DNA of 64,000 nt from positions 39,552,470 to 39,616,469 of the forward strand of contig NC_053146.1 of assembly GCF_016808335.1 (NCBI RefSeq). The letters are read 5' to 3'. Numbering within the stretch: the stretch's first letter is position 1; each line of letters begins with the position of its first letter. Below the pieces are notes generated by a model, which ran no database searches, was not told the origin of the DNA, and worked only from the letters and a program-made list of their open reading frames with translations. Both the position numbers and the translations under genes were made by a program. This DNA is from Panicum virgatum (Eukaryota; Streptophyta; Magnoliopsida; Poales; Poaceae). Shown in pieces: positions 31,921 through 43,350 of the stretch.

Positions 31921-34656
31921 ATGAGGAATATGTGGCATGCCGTGGCCGCGCTCAGTGTCGCGAGCACGGTTGTCGCAGCCACCGACTGGGGGCTCTCGGG
32001 TGCCGGAGCCGCGGAAGCGCCGGCGGGGATGGGCGCAGTGCGTAATTCGACGCGGAGTGATGGCAACTCGTACCACCATATCTGGCCGGTAATGCGAGCA
32101 GCTCCGTGCTTTCGATCAGGATTTGTCTGTCACCATTCAGTGTGCTACTCTACAGATTCCATGCAAGTTTGTTTTGTGTCACTGGAATATGTCTGCAACG
32201 CTTTCAAACACGCATGTTTTTTTTTTGCTAATAATGCGGTGCATTCTTGGATGATTTTTTTGTCAACAGCCGATGGAGTTTGGGTGGCGGATCGTGCTGG
32301 GCTCCCTGATCGGGATCTTCGGCGCGGCTTCTGGGAGCGTCGGCGGCGTCGGCGGTGGCGGCATCTTCCTGCCGATGCTGGCATTGATCATCGGGTTTGA
32401 TCCCAAGTCGTCGGCTGCCATGTCCAAGTGTGAGCATCTCGATAACATTATTCGCCGACCCCTCTATATATCCTTCTGCAGGATCAACAACTCAGATCGA
32501 TCCTTTTTTTGTGATCAACAATAGGCATGATCATGGGTACATGTGTCTCAACGGTGTACTACAATCTCAAGCTGAGGCACCCAAGTTTGGACATACCGCT
32601 GATCGACTACGACCTCGCCATGCTCATCCAGCCTATGCTTATGCTTGGGGTCAGCATCGGTGTCATTTTCAATGTTGTTTTCCCGGACTGGCTGGTAACG
32701 GCTCTCCTGATAATTCTTTTCCTAGGTTCGTGTTTTATCCCTGGCACCGTGAAAACTTCTTGTCTAATTTAGTTGCTCCTGAGACCATGACTGACAATGG
32801 TTTGCATCTTCAAAATGAATCCAGCCACGTCAATGAAGGCCTTCTTAAAGGGCGTTGAAACATGGAAGAAAGAGACCATAAAGAAAAGAGTAAATCTTTT
32901 GCACTTTCTTAGTTATATCTATGTTTCTTTCTCCAGTTACACTAATTGAACTGTTGCTTTCATGCATCTCTTCCAGGAGGTTGCGGCACAAAGATTGGAG
33001 CAAATGTGTAAGAGAGCAACAAAATGAAGAATTTGTCTTACGGTCTTACCAAATGCGAAAGCTCTTCCTTTTGATTAATATTGTTTTCCCAACATGATGT
33101 CAGGTCAGGAACCAGAGCATGCAACAGCAATCCCTACGGGACCAGGTGACTCAGTCGGTGCCAAAAATCCGTCAGCTGAGAAGGTAAACTTCAAATGACT
33201 TAATTCCAGCATATTCCAAAGAACATTCATAAGATTTTGAACAAGATTTTCCCAATGTTTCAGTCATCACTCCTGAAGAATGTTTACTGGAAGGAGTTCA
33301 GTCTCCTTGCATTTGTGTGGTTGGCATTCCTTGCACTTCAGATTGCAAATGTGAGGATGTAGCTACAGCCTCCATCTGACACTCAATGAAATCTCACATA
33401 AATTTCTATGAAATGTTGCCAATGTTTTCTCCTTCTTTCATGCTCTTTACAAGTACTAATTACTTGCAGAAGTACAGTGTTCACTGCTCCACTCTATACT
33501 GGGTCTTGAATTCTCTCCAGGTACGAATATTAGGGGAAAAATGTAAAGGATGGATGGCATATGGGAACAATATTAGCCATATGCCATTGGACCTGTTTTA
33601 TCTGAGGAGATTGCTATAGGAACTTCTAGGCTTTAGATCTGAATTCTAAGGATTTGAGTTGCAACCCTCCTATCCAAATTAAACCCCTTTGAAATCTTTC
33701 TCCTTAAATGTAGATCCCAGTGGCAGTAGGAGTGACCATGTATGAAGCACATGGTTTGATGACCGGGAAGAAGGTGTTATCATCGAAGGGAAGCCAACAA
33801 AATGTTGAAAAACCTCGCCAGCTCTTTGTATACTGTCTATCAGGTATTGTTGCAGGACTTGTCGGGGGTCTGCTAGGTGCTGGAGGAGGCTTCATTATAG
33901 GGCCGTTGTTCCTGGAGCTGGGTATCCCTCCCCAGGTATGCTCCATATATATTGCATTGGGGTTTTCTAAAGCTATCTTTTAAAAGGTATCACTGTACAA
34001 GTTCCAAGGATTGGTTTCGTATGATTGGAAAATTTCAATACATGGTACACAGCAACGAGTCAGTTTTAGGAGCTATTAGTACCTTTCTAAGGACCATAGA
34101 AATATCATGCATTACCATTGAAACACCTTCCTAATAATCAGAAATATGATAGGTTTCAAGTGCTACAGCCACATTTGCAATGATGTTCTCGTCTTCCATG
34201 TCGGTCGTTGAGTTCTACATCTTGCACCGGTTCCCGGTGCCTTATGGTAATCCATTCTTCCACATATTTCCACCATGATTATTATTAAAGTGACAGCCAC
34301 CAGTTATGGACTCAATTTGTTTGCCTTGTCTAGCTGCTTATTTCATCGCTGTTGCATTCATGGCTGCCATCATCGGCCAGCACTATGTGAGTAAGTTGAT
34401 CAGATGGTTAGGGCGTGCGTCACTCATCATCTTCATCTTGGCTTCCATGATCTTCATCAGCGCAATCTCTCTGGGTACGTAGTCGTAGTCCACACAACTT
34501 GTTCGGTTTGACTAAAGTATTAATCCCCACGGCTGAACAATTTATATTAAAACCATTGTCTTTCCTGCAGGTGGAGTAGGCATCTCAAATATAATTCACA
34601 AGATTGAATCTAATCAGTACATGGGTTTTGAAAGCATTTGCAAGTATGGTGCCTAG
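31921..34656 (+). CDS. TauE/SafE-family membrane transporter (complete, 12 exons)
   Basis: Exons: 31921-32088, 32270-32429, 32525-32725, 32825-32889, 32977-33007, 33104-33183, 33264-33350, 33470-33520, 33714-33935, 34153-34246, 34334-34474, 34571-34656. All introns are GT-AG and phases join exactly to 1386 nt, 461 residues plus TAG. The protein starts with a signal-anchor-like [20 protein letters not shown]. It has two TauE/SafE halves: the first with [20 protein letters not shown] and [19 protein letters not shown]; the second with [20 protein letters not shown] and [18 protein letters not shown]. Further hydrophobic helices are [66 protein letters not shown] and [20 protein letters not shown] polar loop ([13 protein letters not shown]) separates the halves. 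Family members are proposed organo-anion/sulfite exporters; the plant substrate is not established. An in-frame ATG at 31768 exists, but 31921 after the CT leader gives the natural signal segment. Confidence 0.93.
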
Positions 34657-34852
34657 GAGACAAGTCGGATTAAAAAATTGACCTTGACCGTGAAGTCAAT
34701 TGCTAAAAAAAGGATTTCGATTGGAGAGTAGGTTGGTCAAAAGTTTTGATTAGATTCAGAGTTAATTAGCTAAGATACTCTAGTATTCAACAACTCCGAG
34801 GGAGCCAATGCAACTGCATTGAAGTTACTCCTGCCTCTTGGCACAGTTACAC
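34657..34852 (+). other. 3' UTR of the TauE/SafE gene
   Basis: Follows the TAG at 34654-34656 and ends at a cluster of Tourist MITEs. No clear AATAAA was seen. Confidence 0.4.
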
Positions 34853-34855
34853 TAA

Positions 34856-35028
34856 GGCCAGTCTCAGTGGAGAGTGTCATCGTATGGTTACTAAGACTGT
34901 AAATTAGGTAATCAAGCCGGAGGAGTGTCATGGTGATGACACTTCTCCCACATTCCATGACACTCAACATTCTCTCTCTTACCGTGTCAGCAAATTTAAT
35001 GCTCGTGACACTCCCACTGAAATTGGCC
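34856..35028. mobile_element. Tourist MITE
   Basis: 173 bp with ends GGCCAGTCTCAGTGG and GGCCAATTTCAGTGG (reverse), flanked by TAA on both sides (34853-34855, 35029-35031), the PIF/Harbinger target preference. Confidence 0.8.
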
Positions 35029-35031
35029 TAA

Positions 35032-35298
35032 GAGCAAAGGCAATAGTTACGTCGGCGTGCGGGCAGCTCCCGCTCCAGCTCAGCAGAGCAGCCGAGCTCC
35101 TGGTGGTGGGCCCCATGACAGTTTGATGCTGCGCGCGGATCCGCAGGAAGGGGTCGAACGAGGGACGCGGAAGCCAGGGTAGCGGCCCCACAAGCACGCA
35201 TACGCCCGCTCCCCACTGCCGATTCGCGAACCGCTCATTTCTTCTCTCTCTTCCACATTGGCATTTTGCATGCTACTCATTATCCATAATACTTGCTC
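35032..35298. mobile_element. Second Tourist-like MITE, adjacent
   Basis: 267 bp between TAA (35029-35031, shared with the previous element) and TAA (35299-35301). Ends are GAGCAAAGGCAATAGT and GAGCAAGTATTATGG (reverse). A further GAGCAAGATTAATGG start follows at 35302, without a recognised partner. Confidence 0.65.
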
Positions 35299-35301
35299 TA
35301 A

Positions 35302-36550
35302 GAGCAAGATTAATGGGTACGCCAGCCAGGCTACAAGCAGTGGCGGGCCCTATAGGTATTTATTGCACGGCCCGTCAGTCCTGACTGTGGCTATGCATCC
35401 ATCAGTCCTGCAGCCCTGCCTCGGCACCCGCCGGCTATGCTAGTGGATCCCGTGCGCCGCCGCCACGAGTGCTTGCAGCCGACAGCAAGCCTTGATGCCT
35501 CGCTCTAGCCATGCAAAAAATTTATCTAAAACTCCGTCCTAGATCATTTCCTAGGCCGAATCCGCCACTGCTCCGCCGCGGCCCTCTTCCCCACTACATC
35601 GGCCTCCACCACGTTCCCCGCCGCGGCACCTGGCGCGCGGGATGGTCGCCTCCTCAAGCGCAGACAACTGAGCACCTGGATGTCCAGCGCATCTGTTGCC
35701 CACCCGAGGAGAGCCTCCAGCGCATCTGTTGCCCACCTGAGGAGAGCCTCCCCGTGACCGCGACGAGCTATGGCGGCTGCCAGTCCGTGGGGAGCTGCGC
35801 TACGCCGCCACGACCGCTCCCTGTGCCTGCTGCCACTCCTCTGCGGGTGCCACAGACGACAAGATCGAGAGGCAGCGGCGGTGGCACCTCGAGGACCGTA
35901 CGGCAACAGGGTGCAGGTCAGAGGTGGGTGCCCATGAGATAAACTCTTTCACGCTGATCATCATCATTTCGTTACTTGTTTCCTCGCTCATTCATACGAC
36001 CATGTTGATCAATGGTTGAGAAGCCATGAAATTGAGTGCAAAGCCTTGATAAACTTGTACAAGTATAATTTGACAAGGTTGTCAAAATCGCATATTCTAA
36101 ATTGAATCACACAGGTCTCTATAAGATATATTGAGAATCATAGAACAGTAAAAATGTTGATTCTATACTAGGATAATAGAATTTCAATGAATGATCTTCA
36201 TCATAAAGTCGTAGAATCACATGACAACATATAAGCATATATATTCTAACTATCTTACTTTGTGATGTTTCGTTTGTGTCACATAAATTGGGTTAATTAT
36301 TCTTCATGTATCGTAGCCTATGATGCTCCCTGACGAAAATCCAGCCATCACATAAAATTGGAGATGATCTTCTGCCGTCACTAATTTACGATGCTTATTT
36401 TTTTGTCACTATTGACCTAGAAACCATCACAAAATCTACGCTGTATTTGACGGACAAGTACCACATAGAATAGAAAATATCATATAATTTTGGCACCATG
36501 TGATGTGGCAGGCCTATTGTGACTATTTGATTCCTTCAAATATTCGAGTT
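35302..36550. other. Repeat-derived GC-rich block and AT-rich spacer
   Basis: 35302 begins like another GAGCAAG-type MITE. 35540-35930 is GC-rich and open in several frames without a domain. It contains two tandem copies of a 33-bp unit starting CAGCGCATCTGTTGCCCACC (35685 and 35718). From 35950 on the sequence is AT-rich with nothing recognisable. Confidence 0.45.
35685..35750. repeat. 33-bp tandem duplication
   Basis: Two nearly identical copies (one C/T difference) in direct tandem. Confidence 0.8.
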
Positions 36551-36692
36551 AATTCCCTGAATGCCATTGAAATTTTCGTCAATCCCTTGAATGCCACTAA
36601 ATGGCATTGAAGGGATTTTTTTTGTGTCTATCACATGTGGGGTCAATGGCAATCAAGGGATTGGCTAAAATTTTAATGGCATTGAGGGAATT
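36551..36692. mobile_element. Fold-back MITE
   Basis: The two halves are inverted repeats over about 45 bp: left AATTCCCTGAATGCCATTGA, right reversed AATTCCCTCAATGCCATTAA; both continue into CAATCCCTTGA. The transcript would form a near-complete hairpin. Confidence 0.75.
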
Positions 36693-36982
36693 GGCTCCAA
36701 ATATTCGGTGGTCCAGCAAGCTCCATGTAGTGAGCAATATATGCGTGGACGGTGGACTAAGCAAAATTATGGGGCCATTTCATTTTCAAATGGCAGCGTT
36801 CTTCATTTTTTCTAGCCTGTTTTAAAACCCTTTCGTTTCTCAGGTCCAACTTCTCTTTGGGCATAAACATCCCAGCACAATCTTCTATTTTGGTGGTTAC
36901 AAGCCTAAACTCTGTATAGGCCTTAGCCCTTGGAGGCTCTATTTTTATTGGGCCTAAACCTTTACACATATTGTTGCACATT

Positions 36983-38796
36983 CACTATGGGAGACTGCTG
37001 CTTTGCCGTGTGACAAAGCACACGGCAAAGCCCTATATACACACGGCAAATGCTTTGTCGTGTGCCGCACACGGCAAAGATCACACGACATTCAGACGTC
37101 GGCAAAGACGTCGTTTGCCGTGTGCCATTTATCGGGCACACGGCAAAGCCTTTGCCGTGTGCCAAAGCTGACACTCGGCAAACAATTTTCCAAAAAAATA
37201 AAAAAAACATCGACAGCCGCTGCAGTGGTAGTGCCAGCCACCACAACCACGCCGCCGGCCACCGTCACCACCACCACGCCCGCCAGGAGAGGAGGCGCCG
37301 CCGCTCGTGGTCTCGCCGCCGCCGCCGCCCGCGGATGCCCCCGCCGGCCAGCCAGGAGAGGAGGCGCCGCCGCTCGTGGCCGCGCCGCTGCCGCCCGCGG
37401 ACGCCCCCGTCAGCTGCCGCCCGTGGCCGCGCCGCCGCCTCCCACGGGCGCCCCAGCCGGTCGTGGCCGGGCCGCCGATGCCCACGGGCACCCCCGCCGG
37501 TCGGCATTCGGGGCTGCGCCGCCGCCGCCCGCGGGCGCCCCTTCCAGCCGCCGTTCAGAGCCGGGCCGCCACCTCCGGCGAGTGCCCCAGCCGGCCGTGG
37601 CCGGTCCGCCGCCCGTGGCTGCGCTGCCGCCGCCCCACGGTCGCCCCCGCTAGCCGCCGTTCGGAGCTGCGCCACCGCCACCTCCCATGGGCGCCCCCGC
37701 CGCCCATGGCCGCGTCGCCGTTCGGGGCCGCGCCGTCCTGGGCTGCGCCGCCGTTCGGGGCCCTCGTCGCGCCGGCCACCACTCGGGGCTGCGCCGCTGC
37801 AACTGTCGGCAGAGATGGAGGGAGGGAAGGAGATAGAGTGAGGGGTGGGAGAGAAATGAGAGGGGGCTGATCCGGTGGGGGAGGAGGGGACTAATAGGAT
37901 AGCCCCATTTGAAGGGATGGATTGATGACATGGCATCTTTGCCGTGTGCCCAATTCCAGCTAATTAAATATAGCAAATAAATACAAAAAAATCCAAATTT
38001 TAACATGGAGTACCACATGTTGTATGTGAAGAGTAGAAAAACTTTCGAAGTCGAACTCAAATTCGACCGTCATTTTTACTCCAAACTTAATTGCATCCTT
38101 CTCAAATCTCCGAGTCTTCTCCAAAGATGTTTCCATTTGTAACCATCGTACTTTAAAAAAATTAAGAAACCTACTCAATTTTTTACCACTGCCTCCACAT
38201 ATGATATAACGAGGTATTGACAAATATCATAATTTTCAGACATCATTTGCTTTTTTAAAAATTTTAAAATCATTCGAACACACGTTCGTGACTATGTTTT
38301 CTAGACAAGATGTTGAGAATTTCTTTTCATTTCACGTGTAAGGCCTCAAACTGAGCTAAATAACATGAATATTATTTTTTTCACTCATTTTATTCTATTA
38401 TTTGAATAACTTGCAGTTCAAATATGACTTGATTCAAAAAATTGCTCGAAATGCAATTAATTAGTTATATATAGCAAAAAAAATTTAAAAATGTACCCAA
38501 TTTTAACTTGGAGTACTACATGTTATATGTGGTGGGTAGAAAAAGTTTCGAGGTGAGAAAAGAAAAAAAATTATAACTTTGCCGTGTGCCGAAAATAACA
38601 CACGACAAATTATTTACTTTGCCGTGTAAGCACACGGCAAAGTCTTTGCCGTGTGTCAGCACACGGAAAAGCATGAATTTTGCTATGTATTTTTTGTTTG
38701 CCATGTGTTTTCACCGTGGCACACTGTAAAGTGGCTTTTTGCCGTGTGCCCGACAAAAAGCACACGGCAAACAGAGTCTAGCAATTTCCGGTAGTG
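36983..38796. mobile_element. Non-autonomous CACTA element (TTTGCCGTGTG family)
   Basis: Starts CACTATGGGAGACTGCT and ends AGCAATTTCCGGTAGTG (reverse CACTACCGGAAATTGCT). A 3-bp target duplication ATT flanks it (36980-36982, 38797-38799). TTTGCCGTGTG and its complement CACACGGCAAA recur many times in 36995-37180 and 38570-38775. The centre, 37200-37870, is a GC-rich block open on both strands without a domain; 37930-38560 is AT-rich. No transposase. Confidence 0.9.
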
Positions 38797-38962
38797 ATTC
38801 ATCTAATTCCCCACGGCACATTCAAATCAAACAAGGGTCAAACAACAGCACATGTTTCATAAGCCATCATAGCACATTCATTACAGCACTGACCAAAATA
38901 TCACTCTTTTCTCTATCTTCTCTACTTAAAGTTTAGAGATGGCAACGGGACATCGTCGACGT

Positions 38963-39419
38963 CACTATAAGAAAAATAAGTATTCGTCCAACACATTAGT
39001 AACGGACGCATTTATATTCAGTACTAATGTGAGAAATTAGTACCGGGTAGAAACTTTCAGTTCCCGGAGACCATTTAGTACCGGTCCGTAACACCGGCCG
39101 GTACTAAATGTCATATTTTAGTACCAGTTGGTAGCCAGGTACTAAAATGGCACGGCCATTTAGTACCGGTCAGTGACACCGACCGGTACTAAAGGGTGAC
39201 ATTTAGTACCGGTCGACGTCTTGGCCCTGTACTAAATAGGTGTTCACAGATTAATTCAAAAGGAAAGCATCTCCTATGCACTCACATGTGCTGTGCGGGT
39301 GAGATGATAGAGGAAACTACCAGCCAGTACTGGCTGCAACAGCCAGTACTAACAGCGGTTGCGGCCCGGTACTAGAGCTGCATTTTCTAGCTGTGCGTGC
39401 GATCAAGCGCCGCCCGCAC
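38963..39419. mobile_element. CACTA end (TTTAGTACCGG family), truncated
   Basis: Starts CACTATAAGAAAAATAAG and carries alternating TTTAGTACCGGT and ACCGGTACTAAA words to about 39240. The other end is not found; the sequence is broken by the Tourist/PIF-like element starting at 39423. Confidence 0.6.
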
Positions 39420-39483
39420 TATGGGCCTGTTTGGCAGAGCTCCGGCTCCTCAAAAAACGGCTCCGGCTCCTCGAGTGGAGCGG

Positions 39484-42400
39484 TGTAACACCCTAATTTA
39501 AATTTCAGCATTTAATAATAAATTTAATTGGCTTTATTTAAATTTCTAAGGTTTATTGTGTTTAGTATGGCATTTAATTCAATCTGGTTCCTTAATGATT
39601 AAAATTTATCATAGGTTTAATTCTTGTGTTGCATTCATGTTGATGCATTGTTTTCATTGTTTGATTTCATAGGGGTTTGAATTCAAATTTTCTTTTGAAT
39701 TCAAGTAGTTGAGCTTGAGTGAGAAATAAAATAGAAATAGAAATAGAAAAGGAAAAACAAACCCACAACCAAACCGGACCCAAACAAAACCCAACCCGCA
39801 GCCCACCTCTCTCCCCAGTCCGGCCCAACCCAACCTCTCCCTCGTCCGGCCCAAACCCACTCCTCCCCGGGCCGCTTCCCTTCCCCCGGATCCAGCCCAA
39901 AACCCACCTCCCCGGCCTGCCCCGCCTGTCCACGTCACGCAGCAGCCCAGCGTCGCCCGCGCCGCGCGTCGTCCGCCCTGACCCGCCGGTCCCACCCGCC
40001 AGTGTCGCCCGCTGCCCAAACCCGCTGACGGTCCGGGCCCAGCTGCCAGCTCCGTCTTCCCCGCAGAGCCGCAACGCCCGCCCGAGATTTCCGCGACTTT
40101 CCCCGCGGGCGCGCACGCCGAGATTCCCGGCCCTACCCTTCTTAACCCCAGCCGCACCCCCCTGCGCCCCCATCTCACCCCGCAGCGCCGCACAACCCTA
40201 GCCGCCGCCTTGCCTCTGCTCGGAGCGGAGCAGCGCCGCGACTCCACGCCGGTGAGCCCCTGCTCCATCTCATTTCGCCACCTCCGGTGACTACAGACTT
40301 AATTGGCCCCTGGGACACCTTCGCAGGACCCGCACGGACACCTCCGGCCGGTCCAGCACCCGGAATCGCCCTGCGTCGACTCCGTTGCCACGCTCCGTCG
40401 AGCTCCGCCGCCAGGTTCACGCCGCCGACACCCTGCGCCACGCCATCCGTCCGATTCCACCCTCGGTGAGCATCACGTTGGCCCCTCCTTTCCTTTGCAC
40501 TGGGTATTTAGGCCCGTAGCCCCTGGAAGCACCGGAACGCCGCCCGCTGGCGAGCTAGCGCCGCCCGGCGCCATGGCGAACCCCGCAGGATCCCTTACCG
40601 AGCCCAGCAGTAGCCCTAGGTGGATCACGCGTGTCGCGGTGATCATTTTAGGGCCAAATCCGAGGCAAATCGGCCACGGGAACACCGGTTTCGGGCCTCT
40701 CCGGCGAGGCGCCGCCGCGGGAAAGGTTTCCCGGCGACCAGCGCCGCCGCCGTCGCCCCCTCTCAACCCTGGCCATCCGATCCGAGATGGACGCCCGTGA
40801 TTAGATCCCCAAACCGATCAGATCTGGACCATCAGATCCGGATCCAACGGCTGAGATCCAACCGTACCCCTTCAGCCTGTCACATTTGCTAAAGAGCCCT
40901 CGCCTTTCTTGGAAATGAACCCGCAGTCCCTCCCTTTTCAAAAATATTTGCAGTTTGGCCCAGAATTTGGCAAACAGCCCCCTGAGCTTTTTAAATATTG
41001 AACCCGCCGTCCTAACTTGGTAATTTTGCGAGTTAGACCCCAGAGTTTTAGTTTAATTATGTTTCAGCCCTCGGTTATAGCAGAAAAGCCCCTGAAACTT
41101 CAGTTTTCTTACAAATAAGCCCCTAGGACTTGTTTTTAGCCTAGAAAATGCGTTTTAGCTCCGTTTTTAGCGTTCTTTATATCCACGTGATCGTTGTATC
41201 GAGTAGAATTGTTTTAGCTTAGTTTTTCTTGCTGTTTTTATGTATTGATGTACTGTTCTTTAGCTTTTTGTTAGAGTTTGCTTGTATGCTTATTGTTGTG
41301 CATTGTTTTGGCCATGTGTTCGTGAGTAGACGTTGATCCATCTGAGGAGCCCCAGTACCAGTACCCGGAGCAGCCGTCTTCCGAGCACTTTGAGCAGCAG
41401 CAGGAGCAGTACGAGGAAGGCAAGTATAACATGAACAACCTATCACCTTTAAATACATTTTCTTACTGCATTTTAATACTGTATGCCTATAAGGATTTCC
41501 TAGCCACTTTATATCCCTTATATATACCTTTGGGTTGCATTTTGGTTAGTTGTGCTAGTTTGCTGCGCTAGAACACACTCTGGTCCTTTTTAATTAATTT
41601 GATTAATGGTTTACTTGAACTTAATTCTGAGAGTGGCCCTCTGTGTGGATGAGTGGCTCACGTCTCGTTAAAAGATGGTTTTTGTAGAAACATGGTTTAG
41701 GGGGCCAGCACGGTGCTTAGTGCTTGGTTGGCCACTCTCCATAAGGACCGGTTCATAGAGCGACAACCTGGGACAACAGCGCTACCACAAGGCTAGAATG
41801 GGATAGACTTGGCGTAATAATTAGATCTTTTTGTTTTGGAGTAACTTACCTGCGGGGCAAGAGTAGTAAGCTTCAATGGTCCCTGCTCCTCCGGTTTGGT
41901 CTGTGCTTGGATTGCACTCCTGTGCTTGTACCCCCGGAGGTGGGCCCCATCGTCGCCGACCTAACTCTCGCGGTTACGCCTTACCAACGAGATTCTTTGT
42001 AAAGGCCTCGTAGTGAGTCGCTAGTCATCTCACCTAAGGAAGTGTGATGAACAACTGGCGTAGCTCACGACTTGTGGGTAAAGATGTGCAACCTCTGCAG
42101 AGTGTAAAACTGGTATACTAGCCGTGCTCACGGTTATGAGCGGCCCAGATCCTCCTTTTGATTAGTGAAGTTATCTCCTTCCGACGAGGGAGGTGTTTCT
42201 CGGGGTTTACCTTGGTGGCTTGGTTTTGGGTATGGTTCTCAGTAGTTTCTTAATTAATTCTGATTAATTACTATGTAACTGGGTTAATGGTAATTCATCA
42301 ACTCGTAGTAAATAGTTTTAATAAAATTTTGCCAACACTTAAAATCTAATGCAGTTGAGTCAGCCAGCCTAGAGCCTCATAGTTTGTGTTATACTTGTTG

Positions 42401-42782
42401 AGTACAAGTTGTGTACTCACTGTTGCCTCTTCTCTACGTTTTCCTCTTGGCTACGCTACTGCTGCTCAGTTCCTGCCGACACGAGGGAGTTCGTCCAGCG
42501 CTACCAGGACTACGAGGACTTCTAGGTGTTCGTCTCCCAGTCGACGTCCCTGTGGCGCCCTGCTTCAGCTTCGGAGAGCTTTATCGTATTTTGTACTTCG
42601 CTTCCGCTGTATCAGACATTTTTGTCATTAATGTAATAAATAACATTCGTATTCGCTTTATTATATCTTTTTACGTGATATGTGCTATGATATACTGTTC
42701 GTTCTGTTGTATATACGTGTGACTTGATCCTGGCACGTATATGATTGCTCGGTTTATGTTCTTTTATAAACCGGGTGTTACA
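39484..42782 (+). repeat. 5' LTR
   Basis: 3299 bp, TGTAACACCC to GGGTGTTACA. The LTR includes a GC-rich block (39780-40790), several GTGAGC donor-like sites (40251, 40466) and, near the end, AATAAATAACATTCG (42635-42650). Open minus-strand frames at 39654-40268 are composition effects. A small spliceable frame within is listed separately. Confidence 0.95.
41330..42525 (+). other. Candidate spliced small reading frame inside the 5' LTR
   Basis: An acceptor-like GTGAGTAG precedes a segment (41330-41419) encoding a Glu/Gln/Tyr-rich stretch beginning VDPSEEPQYQYPEQP and ending EQQQEQYEE. It ends at AAG/GCAAGT, a perfect GC-type donor. A pyrimidine-rich acceptor CTGCTGCTCAG (42459-42469) opens 42470-42525, which continues the same frame as PADTREFVQRYQDYEDF and then TAG. 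About 110 bp later comes an AATAAA-like polyadenylation word. Upstream exons (ending at GTGAGC 40251 and 40466) may join, but the initiating ATG is unknown. The intron model is inference; function unknown. Confidence 0.4.
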
Positions 42783-42785
42783 GAG

Positions 42786-42798
42786 TGGTATCAGAGCC
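42786..42798 (+). other. Primer-binding site
   Basis: TGGTATCAGAGCC, complementary to the 3' end of initiator-Met tRNA, three bases after the 5' LTR. Confidence 0.9.
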
Positions 42799-43350
42799 GT
42801 ATCGACTGTAGGACGAAGCCTAGATAGAACTGGTCGAGTTTTAGGACTTCTTCTCACCAATCCTTGACTGCTGAAACTATTTTACTATTATACCCCTTGA
42901 CTTCTATGACTTTTACCCTTCTTGCCTTGATTTCTCTCTCTGAAGAATAGTTTTCGTAGATTTGGTCTGAATCAGTCATCTGACCATCATGAGTTAGCTA
43001 GGTGACCCTTTTATAATAATATGATAGCACGTTCTGCGACGCGTTGTGTTAGTCGAGTCTTTTGTTAAACTCGGCTAAGTCGTGAAAATTGTCTGCTTGT
43101 TATTATGCTACATGGTTGATTTGGATTTTTGAATGATTGCATAGCTTAGTAGTTTAATTTTGTGAAAAGAAAATCACTTAGATGTTAAAGTTAACTAATT
43201 AATAAAATGAGTTAGATCGTTGGGGGTAAAACAGTCCACTCTATCCGGTCTACTTTATCATGGCTGAGTCTTTTTCCGCAAGGAGTTATCATATCCATCT
43301 GAGTTTATTCCTGCAATATCCTTACTCGTGAAATCTTTTGTTCAAATCAG

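Noticed and set aside
37003..37936. Overlapping Pro/Ala/Arg-rich frames on both strands
   Set aside because: GC-rich filler of a non-autonomous CACTA element; no homology or codon pattern.
39654..40268. Open minus-strand frames in the LTR GC-rich block (also at 48018-48633)
   Set aside because: They lie antisense within LTRs, are open in several frames at once and consist of low-complexity Gly/Arg/Ala sequence.
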